Shown here one piece after another: positions 6,358 to 6,376 of a stretch of DNA of 6,376 nucleotides. Position 1 is the first letter of the stretch; every line of letters begins with the position of its first letter. Origin of the DNA: JBAYZQ01 sp041672385. GTDB lineage: Bacteria > Spirochaetota > Spirochaetia > Sphaerochaetales > Sphaerochaetaceae. The notes beneath the pieces were generated by a model, which saw only the letters and a program-made list of their open reading frames with translations, made no database searches and was not told the origin of the DNA. The stretch lies in assembly GCA_041672385.1 (NCBI GenBank), contig JBAYZQ010000132.1, positions 1 through 6,376 on the forward strand. The letters are read 5' to 3'. The translations under genes and the position numbers were made by a program.

Positions 6358-6376
6358 CTGCTAATAAAAATCAAGT

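Noticed and set aside
6345..6376. Divergent + strand gene beginning at GTG 6345
   Set aside because: Only ten codons are visible before the window ends and there is no ribosome site upstream, only A tracts. It cannot be supported.
1..6376. Mobile element, CRISPR array, defence island or phage genes
   Set aside because: All genes are recognisable housekeeping types or fit the cluster. No direct repeats, transposase, integrase or tRNA junction is seen, and base composition looks uniform.

Overview
The window is 6.4 kb of AT-rich bacterial DNA (GC by eye about one third). Seven genes all lie on the minus strand and are read from right to left: glpK (glycerol kinase), cdaA (diadenylate cyclase), a short cdaR-like YbbR protein, acpS (holo-ACP synthase), truA (tRNA pseudouridine synthase), a diverged uracil-DNA-glycosylase-fold protein, and priA (replication-restart helicase, cut off by the left window edge). 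No tRNA, rRNA, mobile element, CRISPR array or phage gene is visible. The only non-coding stretch of any size is the 100 bp upstream of glpK.

Organism: the order cdaA - YbbR protein - acpS - truA - hypothetical - priA resembles, from memory, the arrangement in spirochaetes (Borrelia and Treponema). The low GC and a PriA with a very short region between its N-terminal domain and helicase core fit that. I infer a spirochaete, perhaps Treponema-like, at moderate confidence. This rests on recalled gene order, not on a search.

Layout: the genes are packed as one transcription unit. The glpK stop is 13 nt from the cdaA start. cdaA/cdaR overlap by 17 nt, cdaR/acpS by 1 nt, acpS/truA probably by 8 nt and truA/UDG-like by 14 nt, and the UDG-like stop is 7 nt from the priA start. 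There is no room for terminators, so the one candidate promoter, upstream of glpK, may drive everything, unless promoters lie inside genes.

How the genes fit together: glpK supplies glycerol-3-phosphate for phospholipid synthesis or catabolism. acpS activates the acyl carrier protein for fatty-acid synthesis. cdaA makes the second messenger c-di-AMP at the membrane, and the YbbR protein is probably its regulator. truA modifies tRNA, and priA with the UDG-like protein belongs to DNA replication and repair. This is a housekeeping cluster, not a defence or mobile system. I did not find a clearly new biological system. The points most worth following up are the glycosylase-fold protein that appears to have lost its catalytic motifs, the direct abutment of glpK on the c-di-AMP genes, and the minimal single-domain CdaR without a glmM neighbour.
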